A stretch of DNA of 64,000 bases from Pseudanabaena sp. PCC 7367 (GCF_000317065.1 NC_019701.1:2676001-2740000), one strand, 5' to 3'. Positions 42,992 through 52,489 are shown, counted from the stretch's first letter. The notes: generated by a model from the sequence alone, not told the origin. Program-made: numbers and translations.

Positions 42992-44917
42992 TTAATCCAA
43001 CTCGAACTGCCCTGACCAATTAGACGAATTAGACGAATTAGGCCAATTGTAATCACGGGCGATCGGTGGTTGTTCCGTTTTAACCAGCAAGCAATTTTCT
43101 AGCACTAAATAATCCATCTCCGTATGCATAAAACAACGGTAGGCATCCTCTGGCGTACATACGATCGGCTCACCGCGCACATTAAACGAAGTATTCACCA
43201 ACACCGCACAGCCAGTTTTAGCTTCAAAATGGCGGATTAATTCATAAAAGCGGGGGTTTGTTGCTGAATTAACAGTTTGCACCCGTGCTGAATAGTCCAC
43301 ATGGGTCACTGCCGGAATTGTCGATCGCGCCACTTGCAACTGCTCAAAGCCAGTTTTTGGGGCATCTGACTCGGTCAAATCTATGCGTAAATCCTCTTGC
43401 ACGGTCGCAACCAGCAGCATGTAGGGGCTAGGTCGATCGATTTCAAAATAATCCGCCACTCGATCGACAAGCACAGCAGGCGCAAACGGGCGAAATGATT
43501 CACGATATTTAATTTTTAAATTTATTTGGGATTGCATCTGGTTACTGCGCGGATCACCAAGAATAGAGCGATTGCCCAATGCCCTGGGGCCAAACTCCAT
43601 CCGCCCTTGGAACCAGCCGACAACTTGTTCCTGTGCCAGGATTTCTGCCAGCTTGGGCATCAGCTCAGCATCTTCTAGATAGTGGTAAGGTGCATTTGCT
43701 TGCGCCAGAAAGGCTTTAATCTCATCATTACTAAACTGAGGCCCCAGATAAGTACCCTGCATTTTATCTGTTAGCTGACCAGACTTGTAATTGCTGGCCT
43801 GATTACTGGCCTGATTATTGGCTTGATTGCTAATTGGGCGAGGTTGATTGTGATATTGATGCCAGATCGCCATTGCTGCCCCGATCGCGCTGCCTGCATC
43901 CCCTGCCGCCGGTTGAATCCAAATATTTTGGAATTTTAATTTTTTTTCGCGCAGAACTCTACCATTGGCAACACAATTAAGCGCTACTCCCCCGGCCAAG
44001 CAAAGGTTCTGGCTACCAGATTCTTGCTGGATCGTATGCACCAATCGCAATACTACTTCTTCGGTCACTTGCTGAATTGAAGCAGCTAGATCCATGTCGG
44101 ATTGGCTAATTTGAGTTTCTGGCTGGCGCGGATTCCGATCGAAGAGGCGATCGAACTTGCGATTAGTCATGGTTAGGCCAGTGGCATAGTTGAAATAGTC
44201 CATATTCAACCGGAAGGTGCCATCGGCCTTGAGATCGATCAGGTGTTCCAGAATGCGATCGACATACTTAGGTTCACCATAGGGCGCTAAGCCCATGAGT
44301 TTATATTCACCGGAATTAACCTTAAACCCAGTGTAGTAGGTAAAAGCCGAATAGAGCATTCCCAGTGAATGGGGGAAGTTGAGTTGCCATTGGGGCGTGA
44401 GTTGATTGCCTTTGCCATGCCAAACCGAAGTGGTTGCCCATTCGCCCACCGCATCCAGACAGAGGATCGCCGCATTCTCGAATGGACTGGGGAAAAAAGC
44501 AGCGGCGGCATGAGCCTGATGGTGCTCGGTGAAGAGTAATTGAGGTAGTTCCGAGTTTTTACAATCGCCGATCTTGCGTAGTTCTTTTTTTAATACTGCC
44601 TTCAAGTAAAGCTTCTCTTTGAGCCACACTGGCATCGCCTTCAGGAAAGAACCAAATCCCTGGGGCGCATAGGCCAGATAGGTTTCTAATAAGCGCTCAA
44701 AGGTAATTAAAGGTTTTTCATAAAAAACAATTTGGTCTAGCTCTTGCAGCCTTAGCCCAGCTTCCTTGAGGCAATAGCCGATCGCTTGCTGTGGGAATCT
44801 GGCATCGTGCTTTTGGCGCGAAAATCTTTCTTCTTGGGCGGCCGCCACAATCTCACCGCGATCGACCAGGGCGGCGGCGCTGTCGTGGTAATAGGCGGAG
44901 ATGCCAAGGATGCGCAT
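42992..44917 (-). CDS. NodU/SxtI-type O-carbamoyltransferase
   Basis: 641 residues. The N-terminal half has the ASKHA-type fold shared with HypF/Kae1: GISAYYHDSAAALV, QEERFSRQKHDARFP and the metal-binding HHQAHA motif (FTEHHQAHAAAAFF), then LCLDAVGEWAT. The C-terminal half carries the carbamoyltransferase C domain (GWFQGRMEFGPRALGNRSILGDPR, FRPFAPAVL, NTSFNVRGEPIVCTPEDA). Enzymes of this family transfer carbamoyl from carbamoyl phosphate via carbamoyl-AMP to hydroxyl groups (nodulation factors, tobramycin, saxitoxin). A short Asn/Gln/Ala-Ser repeat (about 358-373) and a Ser/Asn-rich tail are local expansions. It is the first gene of the SxtIJK-like cluster. Confidence 0.93.
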   Translation of the reverse strand: MRILGISAYYHDSAAALVDRGEIVAAAQEERFSRQKHDARFPQQAIGYCLKEAGLRLQELDQIVFYEKPLITFERLLETYLAYAPQGFGSFLKAMPVWLKEKLYLKAVLKKELRKIGDCKNSELPQLLFTEHHQAHAAAAFFPSPFENAAILCLDAVGEWATTSVWHGKGNQLTPQWQLNFPHSLGMLYSAFTYYTGFKVNSGEYKLMGLAPYGEPKYVDRILEHLIDLKADGTFRLNMDYFNYATGLTMTNRKFDRLFDRNPRQPETQISQSDMDLAASIQQVTEEVVLRLVHTIQQESGSQNLCLAGGVALNCVANGRVLREKKLKFQNIWIQPAAGDAGSAIGAAMAIWHQYHNQPRPISNQANNQASNQASNYKSGQLTDKMQGTYLGPQFSNDEIKAFLAQANAPYHYLEDAELMPKLAEILAQEQVVGWFQGRMEFGPRALGNRSILGDPRSNQMQSQINLKIKYRESFRPFAPAVLVDRVADYFEIDRPSPYMLLVATVQEDLRIDLTESDAPKTGFEQLQVARSTIPAVTHVDYSARVQTVNSATNPRFYELIRHFEAKTGCAVLVNTSFNVRGEPIVCTPEDAYRCFMHTEMDYLVLENCLLVKTEQPPIARDYNWPNSSNSSNWSGQFELD

Positions 44918-45323
44918 GGATTAAGCTATGGGGAATTAATGATCAAGGCTCAGGTTGGATTAGGGCGATCGCATCAAAATCAGTATGCAAGCATTACCAA
45001 AATCAATCCTGTTGGTTGATTAGGATCAAGTAGGATCAAGCGATCGCAGTAAAAACTTTACCCAACCTGGATCTAAATATTTCTACTGAGATCTTAAGAT
45101 CAAATTGCATAGATTAATCATGGGCAAGATTGTTGTAGAGATTTGCTGGCTTGGCTCCACTCGGATTTAATCTAATCTAAACTCAACAGATCTCTGTCCC
45201 CCCTAGCTTATCGTTATTTGATATCCCTGGGAACTCTATTACAACCTTTACAACCTTAGTGCGTTAAGTGCGTTAAGTGCATTAGCGCACAAGAGTTGCC
45301 GATCATGACTAGACCCAAAATAT
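44918..45323. other. Intergenic region upstream of the carbamoyltransferase cluster
   Basis: 406 bp. No gene is supported: two plus-strand frames here are mirror frames of the carbamoyltransferase start region. Short tandem pieces are seen (TAGGATCAAG twice near 45021-45039; GTGCGTTAA twice near 45260-45278). The promoter of the cluster should lie in the left part. Confidence 0.45.
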
Positions 45324-45536
45324 TTAAAACATTCTGGCCGAAAGCACCAAGCAAAGCACAACTAACAAGATCGCACTGAGAATCCCACCCAGGTAGGTGA
45401 AAAACAAATTTTCTTCCTGATTCAGTTGCTTAGGCGTTTTAGCGATCTCTTCCACACGCCATTGACTTGCGGCAATATAGCCCCCCACAAAGAACAATAA
45501 AAACAACAGAAATCCATTGGTAGGGTTCCAGTCCAT
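45324..45536 (-). CDS. Small two-helix membrane protein, unknown
   Basis: 70 residues with two clear membrane segments (about 9-25, FLLFLLFFVGGYIAA, and 48-66, LGGILSAILLVVLCLVLSA) joined by a polar loop (SQWRVEEIAKTPKQLNQEEN). The composition is strongly protein-like, and the ATG at 45536 begins MDWNPTNGF. No family is recognised. It is isolated, with long gaps on both sides. Confidence 0.6.
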   Translation of the reverse strand: MDWNPTNGFLLFLLFFVGGYIAASQWRVEEIAKTPKQLNQEENLFFTYLGGILSAILLVVLCLVLSARMF

Positions 45537-45930
45537 AACAGGTGTGCCAGCGTCTCAACTTGATAATTCCCGTTCAGGAAGCATCCATTAAAGGCGATCG
45601 GCCTGTATTTGTCTAGCGATCGGCAAACTTTTTTTGTTGAATTGCCACGAGTCAGGTTTTTATTCTCAAACACCTAAATAGCTGGTAATTAAGGCGATCG
45701 ATCGCCATGAAATTGCTTGGATTAGCTTGAGCAAACAAATCTTGGCCTGCTGAGCTTGAATTGACTATATAACCTAGGTTTTGCCACATCAATCTATCCC
45801 AAACTGCTAGGAACCATACCCAGGCGCAAAGCGTCCTTCATACCTAATGAATACTAATTATTGAGATGATTGAGAAGTAGGATTAAATTAATTTAAACTA
45901 CCTAACAAACTACTAACAAACTTATATTGG
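45537..45930. other. Intergenic region, nothing recognised
   Basis: 394 bp between two small minus-strand genes. No frame with a start signal, no RNA and no repeat stands out. It probably contains the promoter of the 70-residue membrane protein gene. Confidence 0.4.
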
Positions 45931-46170
45931 CTACGATTCAGAACCAGCCAGGATTTCCTCCAGCGCTGCCAGTAGTTCTTGTTCTGATTCATTTAACTGC
46001 TTGCCCGTTCTTTTTTTCTGGGAGACAGTGGCGATCGTATTGGCAAAAAAATCAGCTAGCTTAGATTCGATCGCATTTTGTGGTGATGAATCGATCGCCA
46101 TTTTGCTTTCATTAATATTAATTTGCTTTCTTGATTGTTGATGTTCCATGCTGCTTAATCTCTCTTTCAT
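45931..46170 (-). CDS. Small hypothetical protein
   Basis: 79 residues at most; ATG at 46149 (residue 8, MEHQQSRKQ) is an alternative start. It is hydrophilic, with a Gln/Asn/Lys-rich N-terminus and a likely amphipathic C-terminal helix (GKQLNESEQELLAALEEILAG). No family is recognised. The composition looks coding, but support is limited to that. Confidence 0.45.
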   Translation of the reverse strand: MKERLSSMEHQQSRKQININESKMAIDSSPQNAIESKLADFFANTIATVSQKKRTGKQLNESEQELLAALEEILAGSES

Positions 46171-46522
46171 GCTGGCTCAGTGCCGCTGCGCATATTACAA
46201 CATTAACCATAGCTATTCTGCTACTTAGTCCACATCCTCCATTCTATTCACCAGATTGGGTGAGAGCTAGATTACCTAATTAACTAGTTCTCAGGCAGGG
46301 CTGAGGCTTGTCTAAATAGCCATAGATATATTGAAAGAAATATATCGACCTTGCGTAGTATTTTGCCAAAGCCACTGGGTTGTTAAACTAAGCTACCGAA
46401 ATAAGCTTTCAAGCTAAGTTACAGATTCCAACCTAATATTAATAACCATCGACCATAACAGCCAAATATAATTACATGTAAGCTTATATAGCTGCTGGCT
46501 GTAACCATCTCTGTAATATGTA
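46171..46522. other. Divergent promoter region
   Basis: 352 bp between divergent genes. A short palindrome TTACATGTAA lies near 46472-46481, about 45 bp upstream of the DUF1997 start, and could be a regulator site. No gene is seen. Confidence 0.4.
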
Positions 46523-47200
46523 ATGAACATAACCTTCTCTGCCTCTGAAACTACTGTAATCCCTGTACCCAACCAGCCCGTGCCGATCGAGCATTATTTG
46601 CGCCAGCCCCAACGCCTGGTCAATGCGGTGGCAGAAAAATCAAACATTCAGTTGCTCAGTAGAGAGATAACCAGAGATACAGGCAGAGATGAACATAATT
46701 GCCCCAATTGCCCTGGGCGGGAACTGTTTCGCTTAACAATGCGACCCTTGAAATTCATTCACCTGACGCTGCAACCAACGGTGGATATAGAAGTGTGGTC
46801 GCTGCCCAATGGCAAAGTTAACTTGCGTTCGGTGCAAACTGAAATTAAGGGAATCGAATATATCAATAAGCGCTTCACTCTGGATCTAGTCGGTGCGATC
46901 GAACCGATCGTTACTAACGCAGCCGGAGCCTATACATCACAAACTCAACTGGAAGGCAGAGTCGATCTCAAAATTCGGGTTGATATGCCACCAATTTTCG
47001 GGATTACGCCACCACAAATGCTGGAAATGACTGGTAATGGACTGCTTAAAAGTGTCTTAATGGCAATGAAATATCGGTTGGTCAGGAGGCTGATTCCTGA
47101 TTATGTGGCCTGGGTAAATCGGCATCAGTCTCATGGTGCGATCGCCACAAACACCAATAATTGCAGTGGTGAATTGCCGTCAACTGCAAAAACTGCCTAA
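46523..47200 (+). CDS. DUF1997 family protein
   Basis: 225 residues, a cyanobacteria/plastid-type family of unknown function. The family traits visible here are the N-terminal VPIEHYLRQPQRLVNAVAEK, the central LFRLTMRPLKFIHLTLQPTVDIEVW and the stretch VDLKIRVDMPPIFGITPPQMLEMTGNGLLKSVLMAMKYRLVRRLIPDY split over strands and a helix, resembling an SRPBCC-like ligand fold. No signal peptide is present. It lies 74 bp upstream of the HerA-like gene in the same direction, so the two may be co-transcribed. Confidence 0.75.
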   Translation: MNITFSASETTVIPVPNQPVPIEHYLRQPQRLVNAVAEKSNIQLLSREITRDTGRDEHNCPNCPGRELFRLTMRPLKFIHLTLQPTVDIEVWSLPNGKVNLRSVQTEIKGIEYINKRFTLDLVGAIEPIVTNAAGAYTSQTQLEGRVDLKIRVDMPPIFGITPPQMLEMTGNGLLKSVLMAMKYRLVRRLIPDYVAWVNRHQSHGAIATNTNNCSGELPSTAKTA

Positions 47201-47274
47201 TTATTGTTACAAAATCCAATAATTCGCTATACACTATGTGGTCATAGAGCCTTAACCTATCCCATTCTTGCCCT

Positions 47275-49287
47275 ATGACTACTCAGCCACCGCAATTATC
47301 AGCCAACCACCCGATCGGTCGTGTTTTTGCCACCGAGAGCAATCCCAATACGCCCGATACATTTAACTTCTGGACGGATCTCAACTCGCCGGTTGGCATT
47401 GGTACGATTATTAAGGTGACGGTGAAGCAGCCAAGCGCCCGTAATTTTGGTAACAAGACCGCTGAGCAGTGGGATATCTATGGGATCGTGGTTGAGGCCA
47501 AGGGCTACACGGATTTGGCTTCGGCGTTGCATGATTACATTGGTGCCGATCAAGACCCGGAACTAGCCGATCAAGCCCCCACCCTGCGCCCCGAAATTCG
47601 TGCCTTCAAAGCAGCAGTATTGCGGATGGAGCCAGAAGAGCCATTGCAACCCGTACCGATCGGGCCGGTTTATCTGGCTGACGACGATGCGGTGTTGACC
47701 TCGCTGCGGATGGATGAGTATGTCAACAAAGACAGGGGCATCCCGATCGGCGTGTATGTTAAAGGTGGGATGAACTCACCGATCTATCTCGATCATCAGT
47801 TTTTGCTGGGGCCCGAAGCTGCCCATTTGAATATTACTGGTGTGTCTGGATTGGCTACCAAAACCTCGTTGGTGGAGTTTTTACTCAAGAGCATTTTCAC
47901 CCATTACTATCCCGAAGATGACGATCGCGGTGTAGCGGCGGTTTTCTTTAATGTTAAAGGCCCCGATTTGCTCTATCTCGATCTGCCTCCGGTCGATTCC
48001 GGCGTACTCACGGAAGAAGAATTAGCGGTTTACGACAAGCTAGGGATTCCGCCCAAGCCATTTGAAAACGTACAGTATTACGCCCCCTACAAAGCCGATG
48101 GCTATAACTTAAATACTCTACGCACCCATCCCGATCTGATGGAGAATGTTTTTCCATTGCAATGGGGCTTAAAGGAAATTTTTGAACATACTGAGGTGTT
48201 GCTGAATCGGGATGATGTGGATGCCAAGGCGGATGCGGTGCTTTCGTTGATCGAAGAAAAGGTAGTCCGCAAGCGCGATCCCAACTATACCCTGGGTGTA
48301 ACCGTAACTGATTTTCATCACCTGGAAACCTGGTTCTCAAGGGTGATCGAAGAGATGGAAATGGAGGGTAAGAAAGAATGGCATAGTCATCATATTGCTA
48401 CTCTCTATAAGGTGCGCAATCGCCTGATGAACATCACTACCCGCTGCAAGGGCCTGGTTGCCAATAACGATGCGATCAGCGATCTGCCCTGGGGGAATTT
48501 CCACAAGAATCATATCTATGTGGTGGATGTGGCCAATCTGGAACCCTTGGCGCAGGATTTGGTATTCACCCGCATTGTCAGCAAAATCCGCGAGCTGCTG
48601 GAAAAAAATGCCCTGGGCGTAGAGCGGGTCGTAATCTTTGTGGATGAGTTAAACAAATATGCTGCCGCCGATGGTGGTGATACCTACCTCAAACGCACCT
48701 TGCTGGATATTTCCGAGCGAGGGCGATATCTGGGCGAAGTGTTGTTCTCAGCGCAACAGTTCCGATCGCAAGTGCACAAGCGGATCGTCGGTAATTGTGC
48801 CACGGGCTTATATGGCCGGATGGACATGGATGAACTGGCCACCCCTGGCTATAGCACCCTCTCGGCAGCGGTCAAAACCAAACTAGCTACCTTACCCAAG
48901 GGTGAACTAATGGTGCGGCATCCCCACTTTACCCAACCAGTCTTTTTACGCTTTCCGCGCCCGTCGGTGATGCGGGGACAGGATGGCCGAAATATGTATC
49001 CGCCAATCCAGGATATGTCCTTTGAAGAGGCGATGGTGTGGCGATTGCGGCGACTCGATCGCAGTTTGTCTGCACCCAAAATTAAAGCAGCGATCGCTGG
49101 GATCAATCCCGATGATGTGTTGGGTCGGGTCAATGAGATCGAACAACAACAGCCCGATGATGTCTTAAAAGAGCTAACCAATAAACTCAAGGGTATGCCC
49201 ACTCGCAGTAACGGCAATGGACATGGCCTGAAAGTAACGCCCATATTCACCCTGGACGACGATGAGAATCCCTATGATGTTGATTAA
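47275..49287 (+). CDS. HerA/FtsK-type (DUF87) ATPase with variant P-loop
   Basis: 670 residues. An N-terminal small barrel (about 12-110, HAS-barrel-like, IGTIIKVTVKQPS) precedes the ATPase core. The P-loop region reads NITGVSGLATKTSLVEF (about 187-201), where the Gly normally before Lys is Thr. Walker B is VVIFVDELNKYA, with a downstream SERGRYLGEVLFSAQQ and an arginine-containing GLYGRMD. HerA proteins are hexameric DNA translocases that work with NurA nuclease; no nurA is adjacent, so the substrate is open. The protein may act on DNA or another polymer. Confidence 0.8.
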   Translation: MTTQPPQLSANHPIGRVFATESNPNTPDTFNFWTDLNSPVGIGTIIKVTVKQPSARNFGNKTAEQWDIYGIVVEAKGYTDLASALHDYIGADQDPELADQAPTLRPEIRAFKAAVLRMEPEEPLQPVPIGPVYLADDDAVLTSLRMDEYVNKDRGIPIGVYVKGGMNSPIYLDHQFLLGPEAAHLNITGVSGLATKTSLVEFLLKSIFTHYYPEDDDRGVAAVFFNVKGPDLLYLDLPPVDSGVLTEEELAVYDKLGIPPKPFENVQYYAPYKADGYNLNTLRTHPDLMENVFPLQWGLKEIFEHTEVLLNRDDVDAKADAVLSLIEEKVVRKRDPNYTLGVTVTDFHHLETWFSRVIEEMEMEGKKEWHSHHIATLYKVRNRLMNITTRCKGLVANNDAISDLPWGNFHKNHIYVVDVANLEPLAQDLVFTRIVSKIRELLEKNALGVERVVIFVDELNKYAAADGGDTYLKRTLLDISERGRYLGEVLFSAQQFRSQVHKRIVGNCATGLYGRMDMDELATPGYSTLSAAVKTKLATLPKGELMVRHPHFTQPVFLRFPRPSVMRGQDGRNMYPPIQDMSFEEAMVWRLRRLDRSLSAPKIKAAIAGINPDDVLGRVNEIEQQQPDDVLKELTNKLKGMPTRSNGNGHGLKVTPIFTLDDDENPYDVD

Positions 49288-49410
49288 ACCTAGCTGGGAA
49301 TTTAATCAAGCAGGTAGGTAAGCAATGACTTAGAACCACTCAGGCAGAAAGTTTTACCAATCCTTTAACTGGTCTTTACTTCGATCGAGTTAAATGATTA
49401 CAGCTCATAG

Positions 49411-49478
49411 ATAAGACGGTCTTATAGCCCTGAAGCATGTCTTGGTTCTCCCACTAGGAAATCGTGCAGGGCTTTTTT
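49411..49478 (+). terminator. Probable terminator with adjacent palindrome
   Basis: AGCCCTG (49426-49432) and CAGGGCT (49467-49473) pair as a 7-bp stem, directly followed by a T-rich run (TTTTTTGTTTTT), as expected downstream of the HerA-like gene. Just before it lies ATAAGA-CGG-TCTTAT (49411-49425), a second small hairpin. The loop of the first stem is long (34 bases), so strength is uncertain. Confidence 0.5.
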
Positions 49479-49510
49479 GTTTTTATTGTTTATTACACTT
49501 TTATCGCCTG

Positions 49511-50605
49511 CTAAGGCTTATAGAAAGGTCGATCGACTAATTTTCCCTCAGCCTGCTTGTTGCGAATTTGCACCTGGATTTTTTGGCCAACCTTGGTAAA
49601 CTCAGTTGGCACATAGCCCAGGGCGATCGCCTTACCCAATGTGGGCGACATCGTACCACTGGTAATAATTCCCACTGTTTTGCCATTGATTAAAATTGGA
49701 TAGTCATGGCGGGCAATGTTGCGCCCTTCCATCTCGATCGCCACTAGCTTACGGGGCAAACCCTCTTTTAGTTGCGCTTCCAGACGCGATCGGCCAATGA
49801 AATCACCTTTCTGATTCATATGCATCAGCCAGCTTAGATCCGCTTCCAGGGGCGTAGTTTCGTCGTTCATGTCCTGGCCATAGAGATGCAAGCCAGCCTC
49901 TAAGCGCAAGGTGTCACGGCAGCCAAGCCCACAGGGCACTACCCCCGCCGCTAATAATTCTTGCCAGAGTTGTTTGCCAGTTTCGATGTCGATCAACACT
50001 TCAAAGCCATCCTCGCCAGTGTAGCCAGTGCGAGCAATAAACACCTTCTGACCCAAAATCTCGGTGCTGAGATGGCGGAATCGCTTTAGTTTGCTTAAGT
50101 CTGCTTCGGCCAAGCTCTGTAACGATTGCTCAGCGGTGGCTCCCTGGATCGCCAACAGGATCTGGGTGGGTGAATTATCGATCAGCTCAACGCTTGAGTT
50201 GGTCAATTGCTTTAAGATCCAGGTTTTATCTTTTTCAGTAGTAGAAGCATTGACGATCACTGACCAATGCTCATTACCCAGAGTCAGACTGTGGCAATAA
50301 AAAATCACATCATCAATGATCCCACCTGATTCATTTAGCAACACTGTATATTGGGCTCTGCCTGGGACTAGCCTAGCCAGGTTAGAGGGAACCAGCTTTT
50401 GCAAGGTTTCTAGAATCCGATCGCCCCGAAACTCAAATTTCCCCATGTGCGACACGTCAAACACCCCAGTTTGCGATCGCACTGCCTGATGTTCAGCAAT
50501 AATTCCACTGTATTGCACTGGCATTTCCCAACCCCCAAATTCAACCATGCGTGCGCCTGCTGCCAGGTGGAGGTCATATAGGGGGGTACGGTTTAGGTTG
50601 GTCAT
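49511..50605 (-). CDS. gcvT: Glycine cleavage system T protein (aminomethyltransferase)
   Basis: 364 residues, full length. It takes the aminomethyl group from lipoylated H protein to tetrahydrofolate, releasing ammonia, in photorespiratory glycine breakdown. Typical blocks are RTPLYDLHLAAGARMVEFGGWEMPVQY, GVFDVSHMGKFEFRG, YTGEDGFEVL, CGLGCRDTLRLEAGLHLYGQDM and the C-terminal TSGTMSPTLGKAIALGYVP. No glycine riboswitch is seen upstream. The kinase gene ends only 88 bp upstream on the same strand, so read-through transcription is possible. Confidence 0.97.
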   Translation of the reverse strand: MTNLNRTPLYDLHLAAGARMVEFGGWEMPVQYSGIIAEHQAVRSQTGVFDVSHMGKFEFRGDRILETLQKLVPSNLARLVPGRAQYTVLLNESGGIIDDVIFYCHSLTLGNEHWSVIVNASTTEKDKTWILKQLTNSSVELIDNSPTQILLAIQGATAEQSLQSLAEADLSKLKRFRHLSTEILGQKVFIARTGYTGEDGFEVLIDIETGKQLWQELLAAGVVPCGLGCRDTLRLEAGLHLYGQDMNDETTPLEADLSWLMHMNQKGDFIGRSRLEAQLKEGLPRKLVAIEMEGRNIARHDYPILINGKTVGIITSGTMSPTLGKAIALGYVPTEFTKVGQKIQVQIRNKQAEGKLVDRPFYKP

Positions 50606-50693
50606 GGGGTTGTCTTTGCTCTTGCTCTAGGATTTATGGCGTGATCTATTTATATCCTATGTGCTGGTGTGTTTTATGACTATTTGAGTATGA

Positions 50694-52073
50694 CTATTTG
50701 AGGCCGAGAAATTCTTTTATTTCTTGTTCTAGCCACATGCATTCAGCGCTGGTTAGACCAACGGCAAAGGAGTAGCGATCGATTACGGTATTCAAATAAA
50801 TTACTGATTTAGGGGCATGGTTGCGATTCAGGGCTAAACCCTGATGCACTGACGTAATTGGCAAATTACTCTGGCTTTTAACTCGCTTGAAGCCAAATAG
50901 ATGTCTTTTGATTATAAATCCGCCAGTGTCATCGATCATAATTCGCTCGCGGCCAAAGTCAGAGATTATTTTTTCAACCAACCATATGGTGCATCCAATT
51001 GCTAAAAAGCCAAATATAGTGAAAAGCAAAGGGAAGAGAATAACAAAAGCATTACCTTTAAAAATTCCAGTAAAGGTAGTTCCAAGTACTACTATGCTGA
51101 TCAAGCCAGTAACCAGGCATGAAAAAACAAGAGCCAAGAGAGAAAATAGAGTCCCAATCCACTCAAGAGAGGATTTCTTTGGGCCTGGTAGCTTGATAAT
51201 CAAATTATCCTGATGTTGATGGAGGCGGATTCTGCTATTTGCTGGCTTTTCTACTTTGAAATCATTTCTAACGATCGCCCTACCCGATCGCAACGCCTCG
51301 ATCGCTGCCCTGGCATTTTCTGGTCGTTTTTTGAGTGATGGCTCCGTGAGTGCTTCAATCCAAGAGCTTAACCTGCGATCGCAACTGGTGCGATCCTTAA
51401 ACTCGATCCGCATGTCATCCTGGGGTAACTCTGCCGGGGAAATGCCCGTCAGCAAATGGATCAGCGTTGCCCCCAGAGCATATAGATCCGAAGCGGGAAC
51501 AGCGCGACCCCCAAACTGTTCGATCGGTGCATAGCCATAGGTTCCCACCACCGTAAAGGTTTTACCCTCGGCGGAGGCTTTGTCTTGGACTGCACCAAAG
51601 TCCACTAGATAAACTTTTTGATCTGCGCCATAAATAATATTGCTGGGCTTGATGTCCCGATGCAGCACGGTTGGATTGAGTTCATGGAGATAGATCAGGA
51701 TTTCCAGGATTTCGATCGCAATTTGCTTCACCTCCGCCTCACTGAACTTTTTACCCTGCATGAGCAAATCCTTAAGCGAATCACCAGGGATATAGTCCTG
51801 CACCAGGCCAAACCAGAGGGCGCGATCGTCGATCGAAAAATAATCCCGATATTTAGGGATGCAAGGGTGATCGAGCTGTTGCAGCACCTGCGCCTCACGC
51901 TCAAATAGCTTCAAATCGTCCCACTGCACATCACCACCAAAGGTGAGCAGTTTGACCACGACTTGTTCTTCAGCTTCAAGATCAAAAGCTAGCCAGGTTT
52001 GTCGTCCGGCATTTTGCCCTAGTGGTTGTTCGAGTTGGTAGCGATCTTTCAGGACTTGGGCTGATTGCAACAT
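50694..52073 (-). CDS. Membrane-bound Ser/Thr protein kinase
   Basis: 459 residues. Kinase domain about 10-260: ATP-lysine Lys41 (VVVKLL), catalytic loop VLHRDIKPSNII (Asp140), DFG Asp158 and the activation-segment end GTYGYAPIEQFGG. The glycine-rich loop LGQNAGRQTW is degenerate. The C-terminal part has three hydrophobic segments (SLLALVFSCLVTGLISIVVLG; FVILFPLLFTIFGFLAIGCTIW) and a soluble tail with IMIDDTGGFIIKRHLFGFKRVKS. This layout is common among cyanobacterial Pkn2-type kinases. The substrate is unknown. It is probably the first gene of a unit with gcvT. Confidence 0.9.
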   Translation of the reverse strand: MLQSAQVLKDRYQLEQPLGQNAGRQTWLAFDLEAEEQVVVKLLTFGGDVQWDDLKLFEREAQVLQQLDHPCIPKYRDYFSIDDRALWFGLVQDYIPGDSLKDLLMQGKKFSEAEVKQIAIEILEILIYLHELNPTVLHRDIKPSNIIYGADQKVYLVDFGAVQDKASAEGKTFTVVGTYGYAPIEQFGGRAVPASDLYALGATLIHLLTGISPAELPQDDMRIEFKDRTSCDRRLSSWIEALTEPSLKKRPENARAAIEALRSGRAIVRNDFKVEKPANSRIRLHQHQDNLIIKLPGPKKSSLEWIGTLFSLLALVFSCLVTGLISIVVLGTTFTGIFKGNAFVILFPLLFTIFGFLAIGCTIWLVEKIISDFGRERIMIDDTGGFIIKRHLFGFKRVKSQSNLPITSVHQGLALNRNHAPKSVIYLNTVIDRYSFAVGLTSAECMWLEQEIKEFLGLK

Positions 52074-52489
52074 GATTAAGAACTTTGATCAATTTGATTC
52101 TGGATGAATCCAAAGCGTCGGTAATAACGAAATTAAAATTAAACAATCGATATTCTGGCGATCGCTGGTAAAATTTTGCCTACCAGCATCCAAGGATCAG
52201 CAAGAACAAAATTCAGATCAGCTAAAGCTTTCGATCGGCGATTAGTATGATCAAAAAGAGACTGACTCAATATGTTCAGTATGTTTAGCCTAACCAAATT
52301 ATTCCTCGATGTCGGTCGGAATAAGTCGGTAGTTTGTACCTAATTTAATTTATCTACAGGCTCAAGGTCGGGAAAGGTAGGATCTGCTGCTTTTACAATC
52401 ATGCATTAGTAGCAAATTAACTTTCACCAATGGCATTTAGACTATACTGACAGGCATTAAGCTAGGCATAAAAGACTGGACGATTAACG
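52074..52489. other. Divergent promoter region
   Basis: 416 bp between the kinase gene and the transporter gene, which point away from each other. No supported gene, RNA or repeat is seen. Confidence 0.4.

Noticed and set aside
42992-44917. A full saxitoxin biosynthesis cluster
   Set aside because: Only the sxtI/J/K-like trio is present; no polyketide synthase-like sxtA, amidinotransferase sxtG or Rieske tailoring genes are in the window.
50606-50693. Search for a glycine riboswitch before gcvT
   Set aside because: The 88-bp gap is too short and has none of the paired glycine-aptamer features.
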